Part shown: piece after piece, positions 1-10,548 of the stretch
Numbering within the stretch: position 1 is the stretch's first letter
How the letters are laid out: the number at the start of each line of letters is the position of its first letter
Assembly (NCBI GenBank): GCA_003255065.1
Contig: QAOA01008735.1
Coordinates: forward strand, 769,144 to 833,143
Direction: 5' to 3'
Length of the DNA: 64,000 nucleotides
DNA from: Cercis canadensis
Lineage: Eukaryota > Streptophyta > Magnoliopsida > Fabales > Fabaceae
Made by a program: the position numbers and the translations under genes
Notes under the pieces: model-generated
Seen by the model: only the letters and a program-made list of their open reading frames with translations
The model's database searches: none
Told to the model about the DNA's origin: nothing

Positions 1-637
1 ATAGTTCAATTAAATAGCTAAGTGATAGCAATGTTTCTATTATTTAATCATATTTGACGATTAATATAGATAAGAAATGGGCTTGATCAGTTGTTCTTCG
101 TTAATCTGCGACATCTTTTACATGCGTACTATTTATATCAGTGGATTGTGATTACAAGGCTCCTTTCTAGAGTTATATATGCACTTGATTTAGCGATCAA
201 GGAAAAAAGGAAAAGGCAGCATTAAAAGTTTTAAAGTGTGCTTCTAATTGAATACAAAAACAAAACAAAACAAAAAAAAAAACAAAAACTTAAATTCTGA
301 AGGGATCCTTGAATTAAAACAACGGTCGATACATTTGGAGAGTTGTGAGCTTTCAAAAGGTGCCACAAAACCTGGTATACGATATCTGTTCTAGCATGTA
401 GGGAGTCTATCTGAACTTCCATTCAGCAAAGCAATCAAATTTAAGTTGTCTGCGGCAAAAATGGTTCTTGATACAAAATTTCTTTATATAATCAAAACAA
501 AAAATAGACCCTAAAAAATCATGCAATTTCTTTTCATTAATTATCATAATTGGACTAAACACAATCTGCAGCCATATGAGAAATCACTCTACACCCTAAA
601 ACAAAAGAAAATCGGGGGTAATTAGAAAAACTATTCT
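1..637. other. Intergenic DNA, left edge
   Basis: AT-rich sequence with a short A/C-rich tract near 255-290. No convincing gene is visible. The part next to position 637 probably includes the 3' untranslated region of the minus-strand acetyltransferase gene. A 63-codon open frame at 231-422 (minus) has a low-complexity Phe-rich end and no recognisable domain. Confidence 0.5.
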
Positions 638-1111
638 TCAAACGAAATACTTGATCATCTGAACTTCTTTTTGCTTGAAGCCACATTTCTCGTAGAAAAC
701 CCTGTTCTCATGGCTGCAATCAAGAATTACCTTATAGCACCCCATTGAATGAGCATGATCTGTGAGGAACTTGATTATTTTCTTTCCCAATTGCTTCCCA
801 CGAGCACTGGAATCAACAACGACATCCTCAATATGCCCAACCTTGCCACAATTCCTCAAGAATTTCTTCTCAATGAATATTGCCCCTGTCGCAATAATCT
901 TCCCAGAAAGCTCATCCTCTATGACACAAACAACATGGTCATCCCCAAGGGAACTGAGCTCTCGAAATCGATCCTCAAATACATTGTTAGATACAGAATC
1001 ACAAACACTAAGCTGTTGTAGTAATTCTATGAAACATTTGCCGTAGTCTGAGACCTCTAATTTTCGAACTCTAAACTTTTGTTCTTCACCTGGTAAGTTA
1101 CTGTTTTGCAT
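638..1111 (-). CDS. GNA1: Glucosamine 6-phosphate N-acetyltransferase
   Basis: This GNAT-family enzyme transfers acetyl from acetyl-CoA to glucosamine-6-phosphate in the cytosolic/ER pathway to UDP-GlcNAc, the donor for N-glycans and GPI anchors. The coding part is one exon of 157 codons, normal for the family. The acetyl-CoA binding motif is visible as EDVVVDSSARGKQLGKK, followed by the conserved C-terminal ENRVFYEKCGF segment. I chose the Met at 1111 because the upstream in-frame ATG at 1174 lies across a likely 5' UTR intron (about 1150-1356 on the minus strand, donor GGTAAG, acceptor TTTTCAG). If that intron is spliced, the longer start is not in the mRNA. The family call is from the motif and full-length fit; Arabidopsis has a single-copy homologue, recalled as At5g15770. 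Confidence 0.92.
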   Translation of the reverse strand: MQNSNLPGEEQKFRVRKLEVSDYGKCFIELLQQLSVCDSVSNNVFEDRFRELSSLGDDHVVCVIEDELSGKIIATGAIFIEKKFLRNCGKVGHIEDVVVDSSARGKQLGKKIIKFLTDHAHSMGCYKVILDCSHENRVFYEKCGFKQKEVQMIKYFV

Positions 1112-1149
1112 CTTCTCCGGTGCCACTTCAATTTGATAAAAGTTGTTAA

Positions 1150-1356
1150 CTGAAAAGTTCATCCAAACCAACAAGAAAATATGAACAAAATGAGTAACAT
1201 TGCATTAGCAGCGGTTCATAGCTTTAACAAATCGGAAATTATTCTGTGAAATCCAAATTCTCCACATCTGTAATAAATCGGAGATTTTTCTTTTATTCAT
1301 GAATTAGGGAGAGAGAAATTTGGTGGAGCGAGATTGGAAAGTTTACACTTTCTTAC
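1150..1356 (-). other. Probable 5' UTR intron of GNA1
   Basis: On the minus strand a consensus donor (GGTAAG, boundary at 1356/1357) and a pyrimidine-rich acceptor (CTTTTCAG, boundary at 1150/1149) enclose about 207 bases just before the likely start codon. This is inferred from splice consensus only. Confidence 0.5.
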
Positions 1357-1694
1357 CTTTTTCTCAGCAACCAAACAGAACAAATCACGTTGATCGAGCA
1401 AAGGAGGAATTTTTAGTTTCTTAGATATATTAAGATTTCTCATTTTAATTTTTTCATATTTTATCGGAAATGACTTAATTACCTTTCACCCGTTAGATCT
1501 TTTATCTGATGAGGTGGCCGAATCTAGACCGTTAATTTCAGTAACTAGAAGGGTCCAATCTAAGACACAACACAAGGCAGTGCGGAGCGGAGCCCCGTCA
1601 TTTTGGAATAAATGGCTCTGTAACATAAAGCACTGTGCATTTTGCGATCAATGGTTTGCTGTGAAAAAGAAAGGAAGGGAAGAAAGCCATAGCC

Positions 1695-4694
1695 ATGCAG
1701 GGTTCGCTGATTCGACGCCTTTCTCCTTATTTCATAGCTCGAATTCGACAGAACCATAAGCTTCTAAGCTCTGCTTCTGCTCTTCACCATGCCCCTTCCT
1801 CATCTCCATCTTCGTCTTCTTCCGTTGAACCTGTTCATATGACTGACAATTTCATTCGAGTATGCTCTCTGCTCTATCAATAAGAATATTATTACTTCTT
1901 TGCCATTTTATGATTGTTTGGAAAATTTTTCCAGCTTCTGACATACTAGAATTCTGTATTAATTTATGCTTGCGTTTTGCTTATCATTAAATTTTGGATC
2001 CAATTAAGTTTATTTGCATTTTATTACTTGTGCCGATGAAACCAAGCGGAAACAAAAATTCATGCCTGAAAAAATAAAATTGTTGCCTTGGGGGAGAGGA
2101 AGCCGAGGCATAGCATTTAAAATCCAGTCTAGGGAATATGTGCATCTGCAAACATCTATACAAAAGCTTGGAATGAAGGAAGCTAGGGGAAACTCTTATG
2201 AGGGAATGAAGAGTGTGGCAACAACAATGTTGATGAAAACTTCTTCCAATATGCTTTTGATGACAGAATTCGTTAGCAAATTTTAAGAGCTGAAGGAAGA
2301 GGTATTGTAATTAGAAAGAAAAACTCCAAATGAAAACTTGACTTTGATGTGTAGTACAGTTATAAGCACGGGATGTTAGTCCTCTGCTTTGTTATTTGTA
2401 TGGTTCCATTAAGTTCACCTTGATTTCTGTTTGAGAAGTGAAAAATTGGGTTTCAACTATTAAGGTGCTTTACATCAAATATCAGCAAACTACTGAATTA
2501 TTTGCTTCACACATAATATGCTATTCTGGAGCAACACACAAACACAACACACTGCTATTAGGTTCTTGGAAGTTGGCATTGTCATGTCAAAACATGAAAC
2601 TTGTCTCCAACTCCTTGTCCATGAATATAATAGCTTTTTCCCTTTCTTTCACCTGCAACTAATGGAAGCTACTACTTATTAATCAATGTTGTTCAGGAGT
2701 GGTTAACAAGTGGCATCAAATTATTAAATTTCTTTCCACAATTACCCTCACTTTGATTATTGGAAACTATAATAAAAACATGCTATTTGTTTGGAAACAT
2801 ATATGAAGGAGTTATTTAAGCATGACTGACTCAACCTGAAAACTTGGGCTATTTTAAACAAAAAGAAACTTGTAACTCTCCAACTAAGGTATTCCTGCAA
2901 GATTCCTTCTCTGTAAAGATCTTGTTGACAATGATGATTAATTAAAATATGTGGGAAATACATCACAAAACTCTCTAGTCATGATTGGTCCATTATGATA
3001 TGCTAATGTTTTATGAAATTGTCAAATCCACACCTGGTTTGATTGATGGCACTTCTATCCCATCCTCATATTTTCGTTAAATGCATGTCCGGAGTTATAT
3101 GTCATTACATTTAATAAATGCCAACCACTTATGTATCTTATTTGATGTGTAACAGAGAATGAAGGAAATGGAAGCTGGTGAATCATCAGCAGATGGAAAA
3201 AAACTTCGTTTGAGTGTAGAAACTGGTGGATGTTCCGGGTTCCAGTATGTTTTTAATCTGGATGACAGAGTCAACTCAGATGACAGGTCTCACCATTACC
3301 CAGTGAAATTTCACACATGATGTCCTTGCTGTTTGTGTACCATGCATGTATATGCTAAGCACTTGGTTTTTACAACTTCTCTTCTTTCATTGACAGAGTT
3401 TTTGAGAAGGAAGGAGTTCAACTGGTTGTTGATGATATATCATATGATTTTGTAAAAGGAGCTACTGTTGATTATGTTGAGGAGCTAATCCGTTCAGCTT
3501 TCGTAGTAAGCCAAGCACTCTTGTTATTGTTTATAAACTGTTATATTTGCTCAAAACTATCTTCATTTTCATTCTTTTGCACCTCACCTATATTGCAACA
3601 TGGTATTTTATAGTTATAGTAGTATAGTAGTAATCTGGGAAGATTGTTTCCTAAAATGTATTCTCCTTGGAACATTTTCCTAATAATTGTAGTAATTTGC
3701 ATCCAATTCCTATTAACTACAGTCATTTACATCCTATTATCTAGTTACATGCTGAAATCTGAGGAACTTAGTGAGTTACTGATACTAGCAAAGCACCTTT
3801 ACAACTGCATGCATATGGTACAAGGGACCCTGAGGACAGCCTCTGCTAGGAAATGTTCATATCAATAACTAGCACTGATTTGCATATGTGTAATGATGAA
3901 ATGAAAGATAATTTGAATTGGAGAGAATTAGGAACACGGATCACAGTCATATTCAGGTTCAGACTAGAATCTGAGAATTGAGGTTACGTCATAAGGTTAG
4001 TAACTTAGTTGGAGAAACATCAAGTTCTCTAAATAGTTATGAGTGATTTTCTTATCAATTAAGCAATGCTATTAGATGCCCTAAACATACTAAAATTTTA
4101 AGAAGGCTTATTGGTAGTTTTGGTCCCCTTTTTTTACCGAGTCAGTCCCCTATTTTTAAAACTCAACGATTTGGTCCCTGTATTTTAATGAGTTTGGCAG
4201 TTTTAGTCCTCCCATTAGTCAACCTAATGGTCAACCAAATGGCATGCTAATGTAGCATAGATATCTCTATGCCACATCAGCATGGATAACAATAAAAAAA
4301 TAATTTATACGTGCCACATAAGCATGCCGTTAGGTTGACTAATGGAAGGACTAAAACTGCCAAACTCACTAAAATACAGGGATCAAATCGTTGAGTTTTA
4401 AAAATGGGGGACTGACTCGTAGGTCTCACTAAAACAAGGAGACCAAAACCGCCAATAAGCCTTTCAAGAAGTATCCTATGTGGGCCCTATTATTCAGTAA
4501 GAGGCAGCCTTGAATAATTTCACGGCCTTTTTTGTATTCATTATTTCATGGTGACATGTTTAAGGTTTAGTAGCATCATTTAGGTATTTCCGACAATAAA
4601 TTTACAGTCAATTTCTGGTCTCATGCAGGTGACCGAAAACCCCAGTGCAGTTGGTGGTTGTAGTTGCAAGAGTTCTTTCATGGTAAAACAGTAG
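1695..4694 (+). CDS. ISCA2: Mitochondrial iron-sulfur assembly protein IscA-like 2
   Basis: This A-type Fe-S carrier acts late in the mitochondrial ISC pathway, maturing 4Fe-4S clusters with ISCA1 and IBA57 in the known eukaryotic system. Four exons join in frame: 1695-1859, 3156-3286, 3397-3505 and 4629-4694, giving 156 residues. Residues 1-48 are rich in Ser, Arg and hydrophobics and look like a mitochondrial presequence. The three cluster ligands are present: Cys81 in GGCSGFQY, and Cys146 and Cys148 in GGCSCKSSF near the C-terminus. Intron 1 is long (about 1.3 kb), and intron 3 (about 1.1 kb) contains a palindromic MITE. The closest Arabidopsis relative is recalled as At5g03905. The exon 3 end is the one junction with some choice, because the donor follows GTA and the next exon also begins with GTG. 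Confidence 0.9.
4105..4461. mobile_element. Palindromic MITE, Mutator-like, in ISCA2 intron 3
   Basis: The two ends are inverted copies: GGCTTATTGGTAGTTTTGGT at the left and the complement of that motif (ACCAAAACCGCCAATAAGCC) at the right. Most of the 357 bases fold on themselves, including repeated inner blocks such as AACTCAACGATTTG / CAAATCGTTGAGTT. The flanks carry a 9-base target duplication with one mismatch: TTTTAAGAA (4096-4104) and TTTCAAGAA (4462-4470). A 9-base duplication points to a Mutator-type origin. There is no coding capacity. Confidence 0.85.
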
Positions 4695-5998
4695 TTTTTG
4701 TGCGTGTCCCTCCTGACTCCACCCACTGTTCAGATATTTGTGGACTATTTTCTGTCAAGGTACATCATTTTTGTACCCTCACAAAATGCTTGAAACTGAA
4801 GATAAATTTATTGCTTGTATAAGGATATGAATGTAAGATGCGGTTATACCACTAATCAGTCATAAGGCATCTTCATGCCGTCTTTTCTGATATCAATGGG
4901 ATTTTTTGCTGCTGTTACTTAGATAGTGACGCGAGTTAGGATTGCAAATGAGATAGGAGGGCACAGTAGGTTGCTACTTGCTAGAGTAATCCGATAGAAT
5001 GACGATGACTGTGTTCATCCATCTATTCTTAACTTTCTGCACCCTAACCACAACCATAATTGGATCCATAAGTACATTGGGAATCCAAGATGAAAATCTA
5101 ACCATAGTTGTTTCTCAGATGAGCTATAACCAGGGTGGAGCGATATTAACAAGACCCGTCTAACAATAGTTGTTACACCTTGTCAGACTGAGTGATGGCA
5201 GAATCTAAGATGTACAAAAGTAAAATAAATGGGTTCAGTGAAGCTCAAAGTGTGTCAACTCTACAAGTATGAACATATAAATAGCATCATTTAAACCAAC
5301 AAGAAAAAGTCTATGAAGTTGCTGAGTATGGAATACTCGTGAGCCAAATTCATAACTGTGTACTAAGCATGTAATCCACCTCTATTGTGCTGCAATAACT
5401 TGGCTTTTGGAACATTTTCATGGAGGAATCTATTCTAGAGGCCGGATTCGACTTTTCAACTAAATTGGAAATCGTGGTTGGTGTCAAATTCCTTTCACCG
5501 AAACATGAGTGTTAATGAATGCTTATAACGCAAACATCAAGATCAACTATCATCAGAGCGAAAGGAAACTACATTTGCCACCTTACGGTTTTAGCAATAT
5601 TATTTCGATCCAAATGTCAATCAAATGAGGCATATTAAGTTATTAACTAGCGTTTTGGTTAAAAATCATTGACTAAAAATTGTCACAAGAGCAAAGGGCT
5701 TCTCAATTCGTTTAGACACCCACGCACACTTGCCTTTCCTGTAGATATAATTTGGTAAAACATACATAGTATCTAAAAGCAGAAAATCTAAAATTTAGGG
5801 GCCGACATATAACAGCCAGATAAGCAGATGTAGAGATAATTTTTATATGAATCATCAACACCACCAAAATAAACAAGTGTCAACATCGAACAAAATTGAA
5901 ATCAAAAGAATCTGAAGGAAATTATAAAGAGCGGCATCAACTGTTCCCAAGAAAGCCTCGTTTACACCATGCTATGTTCGAATCAGAAGTAAATGGAT
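4695..5998. other. Intergenic DNA between convergent ISCA2 and RPL10A
   Basis: About 1.3 kb between the two stop codons. It must hold both 3' untranslated regions. I see no open frame of note, RNA gene or clear repeat. Confidence 0.6.
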
Positions 5999-8930
5999 CT
6001 AAAATACGCGGATTGCACTCCCCATAGTACTTTTCAGGTATAAGCACCTCACCTATTTTTCAAGTAAACAAAAGAGAATGAGCGAGATTAATTACCAAGA
6101 AAGCATAATAGTAAAAAAAACAACCAAGCAATTTCCCAAACTCCTAGTCAGTTTCAACAAGTTTATCTCTGCAGTTATAGATATCTTATTGGTCAACCCA
6201 TTAGTTTCCTTGAAGCTTGACAAATTTTTCCTTTCATGACTTAGTTTCCTGATGAAGTTTTTCAAGAAACTACTTTCACAGCTATAAACAGAACCTTTAA
6301 AACCTACTATTCTCATGGCCAACAAAAGACCCGCAATTCTAACTGGTAAAAACTCTCCCTAACTCGGAGTTCATAAATTTCAACAAATCCCAACAAGCAT
6401 ATATCAGCAAATTGCGAAGGCTTTTTGTGATCAAAGCATTTAGCAGTAACTGTTAACATACACCGGAATACCCCATTAGTGTTTATACCTCAATTTACAG
6501 CAGAGTGATCAGTATTAAATATTTTCTTATTGATAAATAACACAAAGGCACACTTAGAGACACTTAATTCCTAGTATTATTCCCATCACTGCTTTTAAAG
6601 GGAAGGGAAGGAAGATATATTAGACCCAAAATTCATTGGATTTAAATAACTTACACCTGAAATCTTTAATACTCAAATAGCTAGACACATAACCAAAGGT
6701 CTCTGAACTTACATTTTGCCAATTCTTCTTCAATAAGGAAACAAGGAAATTGACACTCATTTGTACATTCTGGAAAATCTGCTTCTCCTCCATTGTGCAG
6801 TTTCCAACAGCAACACCCATACAAAGAACCTTCTTAAGTTGAAACTTCACCATAGCTTTTGTTTCATTAACTTTCGACTCCAAGGATTCCTGATGAGTCA
6901 CTAATGTTGGAAACTTACCTGCATTCATGTGCTTCAAATATAATACCATAATATGGATCCAAAAATGTGAAGAATGAAGTTTCATCTATCATAAGTAGCC
7001 TTGAATATAATATAAGGATTACAACAAATTCCTAGGCATCAGAGTTCAAACAAGTGATTCATTAGCCAAGTTTCCGAAACCTTAGGACCAGAGAGTCACA
7101 CAATGATCAATCAGATGAAATTAAGCAATTGCTAGAAACATAAATTTCTCGAATAAGGACCACCACGCTGAACAAAAAGAATTAGGCCAGTTTGACTACA
7201 GTAATCCTTAGTATCACCATCTGATTAATGTTTACTATCCCCTAGCCAAAATTACTTCCGAATAAAGAAAATATTGATCAAGAAATTATCCCTCATGCAT
7301 CTAATAAAAAAACAATTGTAAGTATTCCTTGTATAAGACCATATCAAAACCTTCTTAGCATGCTGCCAATGAAGCCAAAAGAACAACCCTTTTTCAGCCT
7401 GAACAGTAACAACTTTGGGGCCAAGCAGAACAAAAGAGAGAAGTATTGAAATAGTCCTAATGATTGTACCGAGATAGGACATTTAGGGGCACCAATATTG
7501 TAGAAATGAAGCTAAGCTACTTGCCTGCCTTGTTTAAGCCAGGGCCCAAAAGACGAGGAATTTGCTTGATGACAGCTTCAGATGCTAGAAAAGCATGATA
7601 CTTCTTAGCAAGCTTCTTGACAAGTTTCTTGTTTTTATTAAGTTTTTTCAGCGCTTCCACATCCATGTAGTCCAGCCCTATTTTTTCTGCCTGCAGTAGA
7701 CAAGACATAAAGATCATGTAAATTACAAAACCTCATAAATACCAAGTAATATATTCTCCCTTTAATCAATAAGAGACTCCAACAAAATAATTGTTAGATG
7801 AGCAACAACATGCATGCAGCATATCATAGACTAAGTAAATTAAAATCAATTGCAAAATTTGTGTTATATGTTAGTTCAGCTGACATCCATGTATTTGTTA
7901 TAAAGCTCAATGTCAACATCATCGCTACAGGTACACAAAATGTCCCAATATGAATGATCATAATGAATATTATCTGGAATAAATGATTTTTATCTCTCTA
8001 TGTCCCATTTTGGAATATATTATACATTGTGAGACAGAGAGAGAAGTGATTATGAACCACTTCACAGTACAAGAAATAAGAACAGTCTCCGCTATGATAC
8101 AGAAAGAACAAAAAGAAAAAGAATGATAGAATGAGTTATTAACCTCTTCCACATGCTGAGCATCACCAAGCATGCAAATCTTCATCTTAGGGCGAGGAAT
8201 ATGAGGAAGCCTAACAGAGCCACTGAAACGCTTGTCTTTCTGAGGATCATAATTCTTCAATCCAATTTGCAGCTCAATGGTCTCAGTAAAATTACGTTTC
8301 TTCTCCTTTGAATTAGTAACAACCTGGGAGATGGCCTCTCTCAGTGCATCACTTTGTAGCTTACTGCCAGCAAAACAGGACAATAAATTAAGGATAAAGT
8401 TACAGTGATTCCAAAGAGAAAATTGTCTTTCCTAACACCCTTTATCTCAGTTTAGACAATTTCAAGCACACAACTGGCCTAATATATGATGCTCAGGATT
8501 GCGCTAACCTATTTTTCCTGTTTTTCGTTTCTTCTACGATAAAATTTACATGCACAATTAAGTACAAACTATGGGCTATAGCCATGGACGCCGAATAACC
8601 AAAACACTCGAAAATATTCTCCAAAAAAAAAGAGAGAGGTAGCATATAGTATCCATAACCAACGAACACCATTTTGTAATCGCAAAACAGCTATAGGGAA
8701 AAAATTAGGATTAAACTGCCCCGAGAATAAACAAATTAAGCACTCCAACCTAAAGGCAAACACTGGATTCACATTGTCACTTGTAGCATTTGATGGCCCT
8801 TACTTTTGCTTTTGCTTGTCTCAGCGAAAGCAATGTAAGTTCTGTAAAACGTTGCATCAAACAATGCCTAGAAAAATCTGATAAAAAATTATTTAACAAA
8901 AACAAATAAATAGATTTGATGTTACCTCAT
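5999..8930 (-). CDS. RPL10A: 60S ribosomal protein L10a (uL1 family)
   Basis: This uL1-family protein forms the L1 stalk of the cytosolic large ribosomal subunit and helps move deacylated tRNA out of the E site. Five minus-strand exons join in frame: 8926-8930, 8144-8363, 7525-7690, 6713-6918 and 5999-6052. They encode 216 residues, the usual length. Exon 1 codes only ATG-AG, so the start lies five bases before the first intron, typical of plant RPL10A genes. Recognisable stretches include [38 protein letters not shown] and the C-terminal [11 protein letters not shown]. The intron after exon 3 uses a GC donor (CAG/GCAAGT) instead of GT; it is required to keep the frame through Asn-Lys-Ala-Gly-Lys. 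An upstream untranslated exon near 9080-9130 is likely. Confidence 0.95.
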
Positions 8931-9232
8931 GGTAAGACGAATGTGCTTTCAACGGCTCAAGCAAAGATTACTCTGCAATTTAGAAAAAACAAATTATGAA
9001 TAAAACAAAATTGCGTTATAACTAAGCACTGGATCCCCATGAAATGTCGAATTAGTGTGAAGAAGAAGAAGAGGAAGAGAGCGAACCTTAAGTATAGATA
9101 GAGTACCCTCGCGGGACTTGAAGTTCGAGCGCTGCAACTGGGAGACGGCGGGAAGTAATCGTCAGCGCACTGCTCGTAATAAAACCCTAGACGGACTTTT
9201 AAAAAAATAATATAACATTTAATTACTCTCGG

Positions 9233-9549
9233 TCCTATAGTTCGACCCAAAATCCAAATAGGTTTTTATAGTTGATTTTCATCTAAATCTGTTTTTATAT
9301 TTTTAAATTGGTCTAATTAAACTCCAGCATGCAGTCTCACTAATAACACCGTTTATGACTGCAATTGGCAGCCTTATTGTTTTGCCCATTTCATCAAACA
9401 CGTCAAATGCAAGAATTGCATCATCGTAAGCACCATTATTAGGATCATTAAGATTGATGGTAAGAATTTAATTGGACCATTTTAAAAGTATAAAGACTTA
9501 TTTAGATGAAAATGAACTAAAAATCTAGATTTTTGCTTAAATTATAGGA
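9233..9549. mobile_element. Inverted-repeat MITE upstream of RPL10A
   Basis: Roughly 100 bases at the left (from TCCTATAGTTCGACC) reappear inverted at the right (ending TTAAATTATAGGA). Shared inner blocks include GATTTTCATCTAAAT at the left and ATTTAGATGAAAAT at the right. The length is about 317 bases with no open frame. I could not define a convincing target duplication because the right flank is an A-run. It lies within a few hundred bases of the RPL10A transcription start. Confidence 0.7.
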
Positions 9550-9885
9550 AAAAAAAAAATTAAACCTTTATTTATTTACTAAAAGATCATTGGAGTTTAA
9601 TTTTCTATTTTTCAGTGTCTGATGTCTATTAGCTAAGAAATTTAATCCCTTTAATGAAAAATCTTTTTTCATCTCAAAAATTAAATAAATTATTAAAAAA
9701 GCAACCCTAGGGCGAGCCAACTTTGGCTATGATGTCAAGAAGAAGCTGGCTACTAGTTAATAAATTAAAGAAAATAATAGAGATAGATTTAAAAACTTTT
9801 AAGACTCTCAGCAAAGCTGATGGCTACATGCTTAATAACTTCGTCATTGAACTCGAGAAGTGATTAATATTTCCTATGGGTCCTT

Positions 9886-10222
9886 AAAATTAATAAGCCC
9901 TTCTTCTTTGTAATTCTTTCAGAAAATTACACAAATCTATAACTTACTTCTAATTTTAAATTTTAACAAATATTTTAGTTTAAATAGTGAATAAAAATTT
10001 AAATTTGATATATTTTTAAAAAAAATTTATAATTGCAACCAAATCCATTATTTTAAAAATTTCTAGTCATCGGCAATAAAAAAAAAATAGTAATTGAAGT
10101 TCAATAAGTGTAAATATTTGCGTGGTCCTAAAAATTAATAAGCCTTTCTTTTTCGCAATTCTTTCAAAATATTATGCAAAACTATAACTTATTTATTTTT
10201 TTTTAATTTTTACAAATATTTT
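9886..10222. repeat. Diverged direct duplication, unit about 90 bases
   Basis: Two similar segments, near 9886-9978 and 10126-10222, share the order: CTTAAAATTAATAAGCC-like start, AATTCTTTCA, CTATAACTTA and TTTTACAAATATTTT-like end. The spacing between copies is about 240 bases. Identity is moderate, so this is an old local duplication or two related repeat remnants in AT-rich DNA. Confidence 0.5.
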
Positions 10223-10548
10223 TGAATTTTCCGAGTTTTGTTGCCCAATAAACCATTTGGAAGAGTCACTAAAAGCAAATAGAAGAATTGACAAACTTTC
10301 TGAAAGTGCCGACTCAAAAGCCAGTGACTTGCATAATCTATGTTTGAGGACAAATAATTCAACAAACAGTGAATTATTATACTAGTTCAATATTATATAT
10401 TTCCAACAGAATCAATGAAACCACCCTTGAGAGTTTAGACTGAGGCAAGCAGATGACACTTATTGCAAAAATAAAAACTGCTATCCAGTTAATGATTTTT
10501 CTCCACATTCCAAAAGTATGAAGATTCAAAAATAGCTAACACTGCAAT

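Noticed and set aside
231-422. 63-codon minus-strand frame
   Set aside because: Low-complexity Phe-rich end generated by an A-rich tract; no recognisable domain or splice context.
749-1046. Two overlapping plus-strand frames of about 90 codons
   Set aside because: They are antisense to the GNA1 exon, show no domain, and follow from its codon composition.
2014-2286. 90-codon frame in ISCA2 intron 1
   Set aside because: No domain recognised, inside an intron required for a complete ISCA2; most likely chance.
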